Origin: Enchytraeus crypticus
Taxonomy: Eukaryota; Annelida; Clitellata; Enchytraeida; Enchytraeidae
Length of the DNA: 64,000 nucleotides
NCBI GenBank assembly: GCA_905160935.1
Contig: CAJHZI010000566.1
Location: 227,501-291,500 of the forward strand
Direction: 5' to 3'
Position 1 is the stretch's first letter. Every line of letters begins with the position of its first letter. The position numbers were made by a program, and so were the translations under genes. This document shows positions 13,201 to 25,159 of the stretch, piece after piece. The notes below the pieces were generated by a model, which was not told the DNA's origin, did no database searches, and saw nothing but the letters and a program-made list of their open reading frames with translations.

Positions 13201-13740
13201 GATACAACATTCATGTGCACACATACGCTGTAACTAGGCCCAAGTGCATTTCGAAGTCAAAATACGAATTTAAAAGTGATAAATTGATGAAGATTTACCA
13301 GAAACGAATAATCAAAACTTTACAGAACGGTTACGAGTCTGATACAACAGTGCCTGTTTGATTTCACGTCAATAATCTTTGTTCAATATTGAAACGATTA
13401 TATCAAAGAGGAAGACAATGAGGAACAAGTTAAAAAGAACGGTACTCTCAGAATGACCGCAATGACCCTATCACTCGCCTAGTGACCCAGTGGTCAACAG
13501 AACGAATCCCGCAATTGATTGGAATTATGCGGGCGATTAACTTATGACATGGACATCATTATTTCCATCTTGTAGCAGCTGCCATCTTGAATAAATCGTT
13601 GTAATTTATTATGCCTATGCAATAGACTGCATTAGGGTATGGCATAACTTTTTGTGAACGCATGGATTAACTCGTTGATCGATGGAGTTTTCTTTATGGA
13701 GCTTGACAGCTGATTATGTGTTAATAGGAAAATGTACATT

Positions 13741-13763
13741 GGGCCTTCTACTAAGTAGAATAC

Positions 13764-13805
<42 letters not shown>

Positions 13806-13958
13806 ACATATACATATATATTTACGTAAATTAACTCTTTAATTACTCCACATTTATTGACTAATGATCTGTCTGGTGTGAGACAGAAAGGATTGGGAAA
13901 GATCTATTAGTATTTCATATTAGTATTTCAGCGTTGGGCCTTCTACTAAGTAGAATAC

Positions 13959-14004
<46 letters not shown>

Positions 14005-14121
14005 ACATATACATATATATTTACGTAAATTAACTCTTTAATTACTCGACATTTATTGACTAATGATCTGTCTGGTGTGAGACAGAAAGGATTGGGAAAT
14101 ACTATTAGTATTTCGACCCTA
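13741..14121. repeat. 195-bp direct tandem duplication with GA runs
   Basis: Two nearly identical copies (about 13741-13915 and 13936-14121) start with GGGCCTTCTACTAAGTAGAA, pass through a (GA)n run, and share the ATACATATACATATATATTTACG segment and a family C end. The near identity points to a recent duplication. Confidence 0.85.
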
Positions 14122-14224
14122 GTTAAACTGGGATTCAAGGAATGATGATGATGATGATAATGATGATTATGATGATGATGACGATTTTATTACTGCAGCC
14201 AGTGTTGAGACAAATGCTATGGTA

Positions 14225-14610
14225 TAAAATTCATACGGTGATAAAGTCTATATAGTGATAAAGTGATAAAGTCTATACGGTGATAAAGTGATCATGGCTA
14301 TACGGTGATAAAGTGATAAAGTCTATACGGTGATAAAGTGATCAAGGCTATACGGTGATAAAGTGATAAAGTCTATACGGTGATAAAGTGATAAAGTCTA
14401 TATGGTGATAAAGTGATAAAGTCTATGCGGTGATAAAGTGATAAAGTCTATACGGCGATAAAGTCTATACAATGTACATTTTCCTATTTCCTATAAACTT
14501 TTTCACTTTATCACCGTATACGGTGATAAAGTGAAAAAGTTTATACGGTAATAAAGTGATAAGGTCTATACGGTGATAAAGTGATAAAGTCTATACGGTG
14601 ATAAAGGTCA
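14225..14610. repeat. Minisatellite of GTCTATACGGTGATAAAG units
   Basis: About 14 units of 18 to 25 bp, alternating with the shorter GTGATAAA piece. One unit is inverted at 14492-14518 and forms a palindrome with its neighbour. Intergenic; no transcript context seen. Confidence 0.9.
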
Positions 14611-14719
14611 CGGTGGACAATCGTTTCGCTAAGTAATGCCATGATGTGTGCTAACATCGCCTGACTCTCGGGTATAGTCTGTTTACTGATACGATTTATC
14701 CTGTATGTAACATTGTCAT

Positions 14720-14915
14720 GAAGTTTTAAATGACAGATCCTGAGGCGAACTGATTCAATTGAACTCTCGTGGGTTCAATTCTCAGCCACGCTGATCTGAG
14801 AGTAAAATCTCGGACATTCACTGGACTGGTACACGGAAAATGTGATAAATCTCCCTAACGGTTTAAACATGTAGTATTAAAAGTGATAGACATAGACATG
14901 GTTGAGCATTTCATA
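14720..14915 (+). mobile_element. SINE-B copy, plus orientation, 5' truncated
   Basis: Shares with the other SINE-B copies the AAGTTTTAAATGACAGA, GAGAGTAAAATCTCGGACATT and CACTGGACTGG blocks and a degenerate B box (GGGTTCAATTC). It lacks the A-box part. Confidence 0.75.
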
Positions 14916-14944
14916 ATATTGCGCGTTATTTATAGTATTAATAT

Positions 14945-15255
<311 letters not shown>

Positions 15256-15732
15256 TTATGTAAACCTTTGCAAGTACAGGATTAAAATTTACTGTTTCCC
15301 CGATATATTGCTTAGAAACGAGACACTACTATCGAATAACCGTTCTAAATCTTTTGAATATTTCTGCAGAAGTTTTAACTGCGCATTTCTTCTGTTCTCA
15401 GTATCTATAATTGCTTTGATTTCTTTGTTCCATTCAGACGAACGTGCGGTGAATTAGCACTTCTATTGTACGGCACCAATCGTGAAATCTCAGATGGGAT
15501 AAGCAGCTTCCACCTTGCTGACCCTCTCCAACATCATCTTTATCCTGTGAAACGGGATAAAAGATTAATTCTCACAGGAGTTTCTCTGTGGAGTCGATGT
15601 TCATTCACGTTGAGACACTCTATAGTTTATATGTAAATGACACCGTGCTGCAATTTATTGGGTTTGCAATACTGTTGTAAGATCAAACAGAAAGCTACAC
15701 ATTCGCATTTATTGTGCAAACAACAGCTGACT

Positions 15733-15772
<40 letters not shown>

Positions 15773-17507
15773 GAGAGATATAAAACGTTGAACGTTGTTC
15801 TAACAACTAAATAAACGGAAGTATATAATGTATATTACTTCTTCTTCTGCTTATCGTATATCGCATTGCTTCGACCATCGTGTAGACTTAACGTGACTGT
15901 TGATTGTGATCTGTTTGAGCCAAAGAGGATCAAAATATATTGCCAACTTGAAAGAATATTAAATAGATTAACGTTCTCTTAGATGAATGGTTTAACAGCG
16001 AAATTTGAAGGGCAATTATCATCAGGCATAACATAGATATTCAGAGTTCTAACCAGTAACTAGAAAAATCCTGGCGTATACACATGATTCAACTCAAACC
16101 TGATTCGAGAGAAATAAAAAAAGTGGCTTGTTTGAAACGACACACATATTTCTTTCGACATAAATTATCACATTCGAGGAGATTCCTACATTTAATATTC
16201 CGCATCGTTGAAACTATTAACTATATATCACTTGGACAGTTGTTTGATGTCTAGCTATTGCGACTGAAAGCTATTCTTTAGCTGATATATATTAGCGACA
16301 TATTGATTGATATTTTCATGCTACATTAGTTCACTGCGCGGTTAGATGTCGTAGGGTGTCAATTAAATATCACACATCCAGCGCATCTCAAACTTCTCTG
16401 GTCTTTCTAGCGCATTCATGGATTTAATAATTCCTGGATAACTGCCGTCTTCCATGTTGAAAGCTAAATGTAACAATTTCAAGTTAAATTAAGTTTAATA
16501 GAATGAAATTAATAAATTATATCAAGTATAATTCTAAAGCAAAATTTGTATAACTTAATGGGAGGAATTTTACCTGTAAATTTTGTGGTAGATAATGATT
16601 CAGAGGTTGTTATAAGTTATTATCTAATTGTGCATTAGTTATGCACTCTCAGTGGCTATCTGCTGTTATGTGATAATGATTGTAGAATTTTCTATACTGG
16701 TAAAATAATTGTAATTTGAGAACAGGGATTTAGTAAGCCAATATGCTGAAACCAACACGCTGTTAAGTTTGCTTTAATTACCAAAATTAACATCCGTACT
16801 GATTAATTTGTAGAATAAGTGAATAAACTCCATAACTGATCTTACTTCAATCTATACGTAAAACAAATTAATTTAATGATATTTACTGTATTAAAATGCT
16901 TATAAATAACATTTCTTCCATCAGGGTAATATAACATTCTTGGGTCATTTACTATCCGAGAAATATAAGTGAAGATGACAGAAGAAGGTTAAGGGTCAAG
17001 ACAAACTGTTCCATCATTTTTCCATTCCTAGCGAGTGGCCATAGGATACCACACTAACGCCCAGTTGGAAAGGTTTTTGGATAAAGCACATAATGATAGC
17101 TTTCTATTTCGTAATTACATTACTCAAAGCTCTATTGTCAGGCGGACAGGGAGAGGGGTGGATCGCACCGCCAGTGGTCTACAGAGAATGCGAGCTATAA
17201 AACGCCCATTGTTCAACAGGTAGATCTACTAGATTGTTCGGCAAGAGTTCGGCCTTAGGTAGGCTGTAGTGTGTTTAACGTCAAGGTTCAGAAGCAAAAG
17301 GCTTCTCTTCAAGACGACTCGACACACTCAAGCTACCGTCACAAAGATTAATGTAACAGTAAGTTACGATGTTATATGTTATTGAGTTAGTCTTAGCATG
17401 TATAATTGTATATATGGCAATCTAGTCTGAAAGAAAAGGTGTCGTTCTTGTTTTTACGGAATCGGACGTATAGCGAATTCGAATCTATAATAAATATATA
17501 AAAATGA

Positions 17508-17567
<60 letters not shown>

Positions 17568-19631
17568 AATATATTTAATAATGAATATATATTGATTGGT
17601 CACACTAGCGAATACGACTCCTTTTTCTTTAACATAAAAATGAGTTTAGCAAAGAAAGCGATTTCTAAATGCACTTGTTCATTGGTTGATCCATTCATTG
17701 ATTGACTTAACATTAGATTTTATTGAATTTGCAATTTGATTATATTTAAAGTGTTTCGTTGATTTATTGACTGATTTATTGAGTGAGTAGAGATATGAGC
17801 TTAATTTGATTAATTCATTGCTTGAGAGTTTGGTCGGTTAACCGCTGATCTGTCTCTTTGCGTCTATCGCAATCGTTCAACTGTCGTGTCTCTAGAAACG
17901 ATGGTCGAGATTCTTTTATAGAATTCGGCCGACTGTCAGATTCTATTCTACCTACAACAGTTCATATTTCGGCTGAGCACGTTCTGAGTTTTGCACGTTG
18001 AATTTGTGCTCTGTGGACCTAGGGGATATTCTAGTCAAAGCTGTCAACACTCGGTCTTCCAATTGAGGTGGTAACTCAATCATGTACTAACCGTGCTCGA
18101 GCAGTTTAAATTCGTTCAGTTGAAGCGCAGGTTAACCGACTGCGCTATATTCCCTCCTGTACTAATATATAGGTTGATTGATACAGTAGCTTGGAACTGT
18201 TAGAATGCACACTCTTGAAATATACTTATAATAATTTCTATAAAACGTGACTCGTAAACTGTAAGTTATTAGGCGTAAGTTATACGAAATTTGAAATCAA
18301 CAGACAAATTTAATTTCTTATTATAGTCAGATCGCTCAAGATTTAATATGAATGTTAGGATTTAGCAAGAATAGCAATATCGCTGATGTGTGACGAATTT
18401 CTACAAAGTAACACAATATCTATGAAGAATAACCAACTTATATTTTAAATATTCAGAGGATATAGGTATTTTTTCCATTTTTAATGTTTGATAGTGATTT
18501 GGCATTGTGATTTTTGTAAAAAAAATGCATTTTATTGTATATAATTTATCTTACTATGTGTAATTGTCGTAAAGTATATCGATGCCTCTGCACTGTATAG
18601 CCTACTCTATTAAAAAATAACTTCTCAACTTGTAAACTTTCAATTAAGAATATTCGCCGCAAAAATTTTGTTTCGCGTCCCGCCGCTTTTAAAAAGCTAA
18701 TTTAATAGTTGAAGCATATGGGACCAAGAGTTGACTGCATATCGATCCAAGACTGACCAACGACTCTAATTCATTAATACAGCGAGGTTCTATTACAAAG
18801 GTATTCGGCGATTTTGTTGTGTAAGCGGAATAGTATACTGTCAGCGATCTCTTTGAGGTCGAGTATCAGTGATGCGAGAGATTACATTGATATACTCGCG
18901 ACCCTTCATCACACAGTAATCAATCATTACCGCATTCATAACCAGCGCGTGACCAACTTTTTGACTTGTGCCAAAACATTAATAGTTAACTATACTATAT
19001 GCTGACCACCTGCCGAGAGCTATAGATTTAGAAGTCAAAACCTATAATATTTAATAAACTTACACATTTTCAATGAGGTCATCCCTTCTTTTTTCCTCAA
19101 CGGCTTGGGTCTGTCTCAATAGTGCTCGATGTTGTCATTGATGACAGTAGCACTCTAAATGTTGTATTGTTATATATTTTGCACAAAACTTTTCCAGTCA
19201 GAAGTCTTTTCCAGTTAGAAGCTTAAGATTTATTAATCCAACATTTCTCCATTGAGACGTCGTGTTTAGATAGAGATTTGTTTAGATATGTTTATTCTAG
19301 ATGTTCTAGATAATTATGTTTATGTAAAACTTTCGACTTAGCAGAACAGCGACAACAGAAATACAAAGTTAAAGTATTGCTGTTATTAATTGATGCAGGG
19401 TATCTATCGCTGTGCCAATTCTACAATATGCTCTAGAGTCGCTAAATCTAAATAAATCTGAATTATTTGTCTGAAATATGCATTTAATATAGCTTTATAT
19501 GAAATATTTCAGGTTTCTACAGTAAGTCATCAGCATTTCTGAATGAGTATTTCTAGCGGTCCGTTATTCTAAACATTTTCTGACTTCGGATTCATCAAGA
19601 ATTCATTTTATCATTATATGATGACATCAGG

Positions 19632-19663
<32 letters not shown>

Positions 19664-19730
19664 CAGAGACAGAGACCGAGAAAGACAGAGAAAGAGAGCG
19701 AGAAAGAGAGAGCGAGAGAGACAGACAGAC

Positions 19731-19754
<24 letters not shown>

Positions 19755-19769
<15 letters not shown>

Positions 19770-19845
19770 CATCCCTGACGTCCCTGACATTGCCTTTTGG
19801 CGAGGAACCGGACGTTAAATTCTAATTGATTGATTGATTGAGAGA
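19755..19845 (+). repeat. Dispersed repeat family F, TGAT-tailed
   Basis: Contains CGTCCCTGACATTGC, GGCGAGGAACCGGACGTTAA and a (TTGA)n tail. Also at about 58250-58325 (plus), 1897-1965 (minus) and 32970-33030 (minus). Short, A/T-tailed and non-coding, which suggests a SINE or SINE fragment. Confidence 0.7.
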
Positions 19846-22725
19846 TAGAGAGAGAGAGAAGAGAGAGAGAGAGATAGACAGAGATAGACATACAGAGAGA
19901 CAGACAGAGAGAGAGAGTGAGACAGAGCGAGAGAGAGACAGAGAGAGAATGAGAGAAAGAGAGAGAATGAGAGAGAGACAGAGAGAGAGAGAGTTCTGAC
20001 CAGGTGATAGACCCAGTGGTCGAGATAATCAACAATAAAACGGCTCATCAGTGACAATGCTGTAAAATAACCCGAGGTCAGGACCACTGCTGCAGAGGTC
20101 ACAAATAGATCATGATCTATAATCACAGGGCACCAGTTAATATCCATTAGCGAGGCGATGAAGCAGACTGCGGTAGTCTGGTGCTCTCGCTCCATTATTC
20201 CGTGTCAATGGTTTCAGAGGACACATGTGAAGAGTTGATAATGCACACGATATTACTGATAAAATCTCCCGATAAGATCTGATGATGTACTGACGATCTA
20301 TAAGATGATCTAGTCAATGTTCTAGCAGGTTCTTATTTCATCATTAGATCTGTTTATCGTTCTGAAATTAATTTTCATTTGTTAGATCTGGAATAAAGTA
20401 TTCTCACTGCGCACGATTCCGTTTTACTTATATTTTGCGATGTAAGTTTAATTATTTCTAGCTTCGTAACTTGTTATCTAGCACATGAGATTAGTTATAG
20501 ATCTAGATTTAAAGGTCCAGTTGTGATAATTACTATGGAAATATGCGAAGTACGAGGCTTTATGCTTCCAGCGATATAAATTATACTAAAGTCTGTGTAT
20601 TTTGCTTCCATCTTCAATTTTGGTTGAATTTCTTATCTACATTTCAATTTCTTGCTAATCCGCAAGTTCTTAAAATAATATAAAGCTGTGAAGTACCCAT
20701 TGGTAGAGCTTCGATTCGATTCAGTTAATCTTTAAATATTTACAAGAGTCTTAGTTGTAACTTCAAACGTAAAGGCTCTGTGAATATTAGTTTTATGTAT
20801 GCGAAAGGTCTTTGTAAGTGCCAAGAGTCTACTCTTGACTTTGCATTGCCTGTCTTACTTTTACAATTTTATTCTTTTATGGTGCAAGTTAAAAAATAAA
20901 TAAATAATTAATTAATTTAAATACATTTACGCTCTCAAAGACTCTATCAGGTATATAAATGGACTTCCGGTTTTAAGAGCGTGTAGCTAATCATGTACTC
21001 TCAATTCTCAGCGATATAGTATTCGATGTTGTCATGGATGATGGTCTCTCTCTGCTTGCGTTGAGATGATGCCTTACATCAACATGACTGTCATGGACGA
21101 TGATTGCGCTCTGGTTGTGTTGAGAACTTGAGATGATACTTTGCATCATTTCGATTGCCATGGATGATGGTCGCACTCTACATGTGTTGAGCTGCTACTT
21201 TGTATCAAAATGATTCACCTTCCAATCAATACAGTAGCGTTGATTGAAGAAAACGTTACGTCACGGATCGATGAGCAAGCATGGCGGAATTAGGTCAGAA
21301 CAGATGTAGGGCTAAAGGTCACGACCTTAGGTTAGTTTGGGGCCAGAGGTCATGACACAGACTTGTAACACGTAGAAAGCTAAAACGCCGCAGGTACTAG
21401 CGTGGCACGAAAACTCATGTTCACTATACACAATGAACGTCTAGGTAAGAGATTTACTAAGATATACTAAAAGTTAAGTCTATTCTCGATGGTTTGTACG
21501 ATCAATTTTAATCTATAACAATTTCAGACAGATGATTGTTAAGTTGAGTTGGTAGCAAGTTTGCTTGACAAGTAATAGGCCACGGGTTCATAACTCAGAT
21601 CCGCCTTACCGTCTGTGACAATTTTTTCCTGTGGCTTGGAAATGGACGTTAAACTGATCTTCTTAAATTATCGGCCATTTAGCATGTTCTAGAGGATCTG
21701 TCACCATATTTCTATGAACTAATTGATAATCTAGGGGCTCCTCTGAATGATACTATGGTTATGATTGATCGATTATATGTACACGTCAGTGAAAAAGCAC
21801 AAACGAAATTTAGTTGAGTTTAAGTTATGTTTATTTATGATTTCTACAGAAACATACTGTGTTGTACTAGTAAATTGAATGAAATCTTAAGAAAGTTAAT
21901 GATAAAATTTACTTATTTTAAAATGTCCTACGTTGCCATTTTAAATGTCCTACGTTGCCATATAATCTGATCCGCTGTTGCCTTTTGTTATGATGCTCGG
22001 GTTGCTATTGTTGTACGGAACTTGAGAGTCTAAATAACGGGTGTTGAAGATACAGTTGTCGAGACAGAATAGGATGATTTGTGATCTGCGTAATAAATGA
22101 AAACCTAAAACAAAATAAATAAACGTATCATTTTATTAGATATTTTATCAAGTTATTAATAAAACTTTAGATATTATAAAGAATTATGGATTAAGAAAAG
22201 AAAAATTTAAAAAACAAATATATTTAATTTTCGAAATTCAAAACATTCCGTACGCCTATATTATTTTTTAATGCTAGACATGAAGCATTAGAGTGTAAAG
22301 CCATCGACGTTGCGCATAAAATATCACAGCATAATTAGGCCTATTAGACACATTAAGTAATTTTGAGGTCATGAAGCATATAGAGGTTTTTCTTGTCAAC
22401 ATAATAATTTGTCAACATGCCACCGGCTGAGACCAGGTACGATGTTACGAATATTTTAACATGTAATTATGCTTTAGCATTAATAACATAGAACTTTTTA
22501 ATTTCGAAAAAAAATTTCTATCTAATTTTGATTAAAAGTATCCTAGAGGAATCTGATATCTACTTGGGGAATGACGTATTATAGTCCTACTTGCCGTGCT
22601 AACATAACAATGCAAATTAACTCAATATAAATGTGCTGCTATTCTAGTTTTTGTAAATGCTCGGCTGTTGTTTAATTAGAAGATGAATATACGCGATCGA
22701 GTCTTCAGAGTATCGCTCCATGTTT

Positions 22726-22849
22726 AAAGCTGGTAAAGCTAAGGTCCTCACTCGAAAGCGATGTCAGTGACGGGCGAGCTCAGGATTTGAATCCCGCACA
22801 TACTGATCCGCGGTCGAATATCTTACCGACTTCGTCACTGGTTACAGCT
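22726..22849 (-). mobile_element. SINE-A copy
   Basis: Reverse complement carries the B-box-like GGATTTGAATCC (as read on plus), GGGCGAGC, CACTCGAAAGCGATGTCAG and the terminal AAAGCTGGTAAAGCT, as in the full SINE-A at 30432-30554. Confidence 0.85.
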
Positions 22850-23491
22850 AGACAATTTATCTACAGTACTTCACATTTCTCTTAGATAATGTCACATTAG
22901 TTAATTATAAAATTGCCGACAGCATACAATTATTTAGCATGTATGTGCTAAACAGAGAGAATATGAACTGTAGCTCAAGATATTGTAAAATAAAGATACG
23001 TAGTAGAGCAGACAGTTAAGTCTGCTTAGATTGATGTAGTTAATCAAGTATGACCTTTTATAAAAGGTGCTTACTTTGATAAATCACCTTAACATATGTA
23101 TTGACATAGACTGATGTATTATACATAGATTGATGTAGTTAACCAAGATTGAAAGACAACGCCCATGATATACGTGGGTTCCTCTACATGTATTACCAGC
23201 TTGTGAGCCATTTCGAAGCTTATCAAGCTTTAGCTTGCATTATAATACATTTTCGACCGAAATTTAATTACTTAAAAATCGTTAGACATGCTACTTCCTT
23301 TAACCCCAATAATATTGGTTGGACTTTCCTTGCGCAGAAGAATTTTAAAACTTTTATAAAAAGATGACACAGATCGTATTGTAGAAAAGTTTTGATTTAC
23401 GTGATGAAATTTAAATTCGAATAGTAGTTAAAATCATCAAACAATAGAAATAGAGAATATACAAAATTTAAAGATACAAACCTGTTAATAT

Positions 23492-23749
23492 TTAATAACC
23501 ATAACCGCCATAACCTCCATAACCACCATGACCATAACCTCCATACCCCCTTCCATAACCTCCATAACCGTAACCTCCATATCCACCTCCGTATCCACCA
23601 TAACCACCACCGTATCCACCATAACCACCACCATATCCACCATAACCTCCATAACCTCCATGACCGTACCCGTAGCTGCTATACCCGGCCATGGTGCCTG
23701 CAATGGCTACCAACAGGAATACGAAACAGGCTGCGACAAAGCGAGACAT
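23492..23749 (-). CDS. Small secreted Gly/Tyr-rich protein
   Basis: 85 aa. Residues 1-21 form a clear signal peptide (MSRF, then a hydrophobic stretch, ending GTMA). The rest is almost entirely GY, GGY and GGGY repeats with a few His, Arg and Ser, and no Cys. Such proteins occur as shell, cuticle or byssus structural proteins and as GY-rich antimicrobial peptides; the sequence does not decide between these. Single coding exon. A TATA box lies about 90 bp upstream of the ATG. CAG|GTTTGT just after the stop could be a 3' UTR splice donor. The repeat codes in one frame while another frame looks Met/Val-rich; the signal peptide identifies the real frame. Confidence 0.78.
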   Translation of the reverse strand: MSRFVAACFVFLLVAIAGTMAGYSSYGYGHGGYGGYGGYGGGYGGYGGGYGGYGGGYGGYGYGGYGRGYGGYGHGGYGGYGGYGY

Positions 23750-23833
23750 GATGTCGAATGCTGAGACTGTAGATCGATTTGTTTGATCAGAGGTAGGCAG
23801 ATTGTGGTGTGTTGTGATGCTGTAAAGCGGCTG

Positions 23834-23841
23834 CTTTTATA
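23834..23841 (-). promoter_or_regulatory. TATA box of the Gly/Tyr-rich protein gene
   Basis: TATAAAAG on the minus strand, 85 to 92 bp upstream of the ATG at 23749, a normal distance for a short 5' UTR. It is the clearest core promoter in the window. Confidence 0.6.
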
Positions 23842-25159
23842 CGGTTGTTAGAGTCATGAGAGAGACACGTAATGACGAGAAATCACGCACTGGTTTCAAT
23901 CATTTCGTCACGTCACGTATGAGACGATACAGGCTAGTAATGTGTGAATAGTGAAAACAGTTGTCAGTGTGTGCGTGGCTGGACAATGCAGGCATTGTTT
24001 GTACGCTGATTTCGCTTGAGTGTCGTGCGAAATCTCAGAGCGAGATGAGATTTTATTGTATTGTAGCAAAGTTTATTAATTAAATGAGTTGCTGTAATGC
24101 ATTGTTAATTACTCTAACAGTCTCAAGATGCTGAAGCAAGTAGATAGTAGAACTCTATTAACACGTTACACGGTTACACTATTAAAATATGCTATTAGTA
24201 GCTTGAAATAAGATTACTAAAGAAAATACAAACTCTATAAGCTAAAACTTTAAAATTCTTAGCCTTTATGCTTTATGATTTTGATAGACTAATCGACTGT
24301 AAACTGTTGGTGGTTTCTGTTAAGAATCCTCTTACGAAATAAAACTGCAGATATTTATTTCCTGAATTTACTTCATATACCTGTAATGAACTCATTCATT
24401 ATCATCATCTTCCCTTTAATCCCAGTTTAACTAGGGTCGGGATACGAATTCTACTCTACTCCACTCTGTCCCGTAACATATCATCAGTCAATTTCCCTTT
24501 TTACATTCATTTTAGAAAATTTTGTAGCAATTTCTGGAGCCCAGCCGCTCACAATGCCCTTTCTGACGTTAGTTTGCTAATTAATTATAATTAATAGTTA
24601 TTATGCAATTAATTAATTATTCTAATAAATTAATTATTATAATGGTTTAATGATGACATTGAACCCTATTGTCACATTAGTCAGCTTGTAATATTTTTAC
24701 GACTTTACTTATACATGCTTTTGAAAATGAAAATTTAGAAGATATTTGTTTAAATTTAAAGTTTCTAAATAAGGCAGATCAAAGGTACAAATTCCTTCAT
24801 TACGGTCTTCTTTCGTGTTAATGAGGAGACTCCATTTGTTTGTATCAAATTCCGTTATAAAGGCAATATCTTGTCCATACTGGAATATATCCTCTATCGT
24901 GAGAAATTATTGTCAATTCTGTTAATACTTATTTTTAACTTTTTCAGTCTCTACTGAAGACGTCTTTTGAGAAACTCAGACAGTTTTAGATTAATGTTTG
25001 ACAAATTTCCCTATTCATCAAACGAATCCTAAATTTTCTGAGATATGATGGCTATAAAATATATATAGTTCTACCTCTCTTTCACTACCTCTGTCTCTCT
25101 GTCTCTCTCCGTCTCTCTCTCTCTCTCTCTCTACCTCTATCTCTATCTCTCCCTCTCTC
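23842..25159. other. Intergenic stretch before the sulfoquinovosidase 3' end
   Basis: Contains a family C repeat (about 24398-24570, minus) and CT-rich DNA at 25078-25160 that begins directly after the sulfoquinovosidase stop codon. A reverse-strand AATAAA near 24355 could be its poly(A) signal but is 800 bp from the stop. Nothing else recognisable. Confidence 0.5.
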
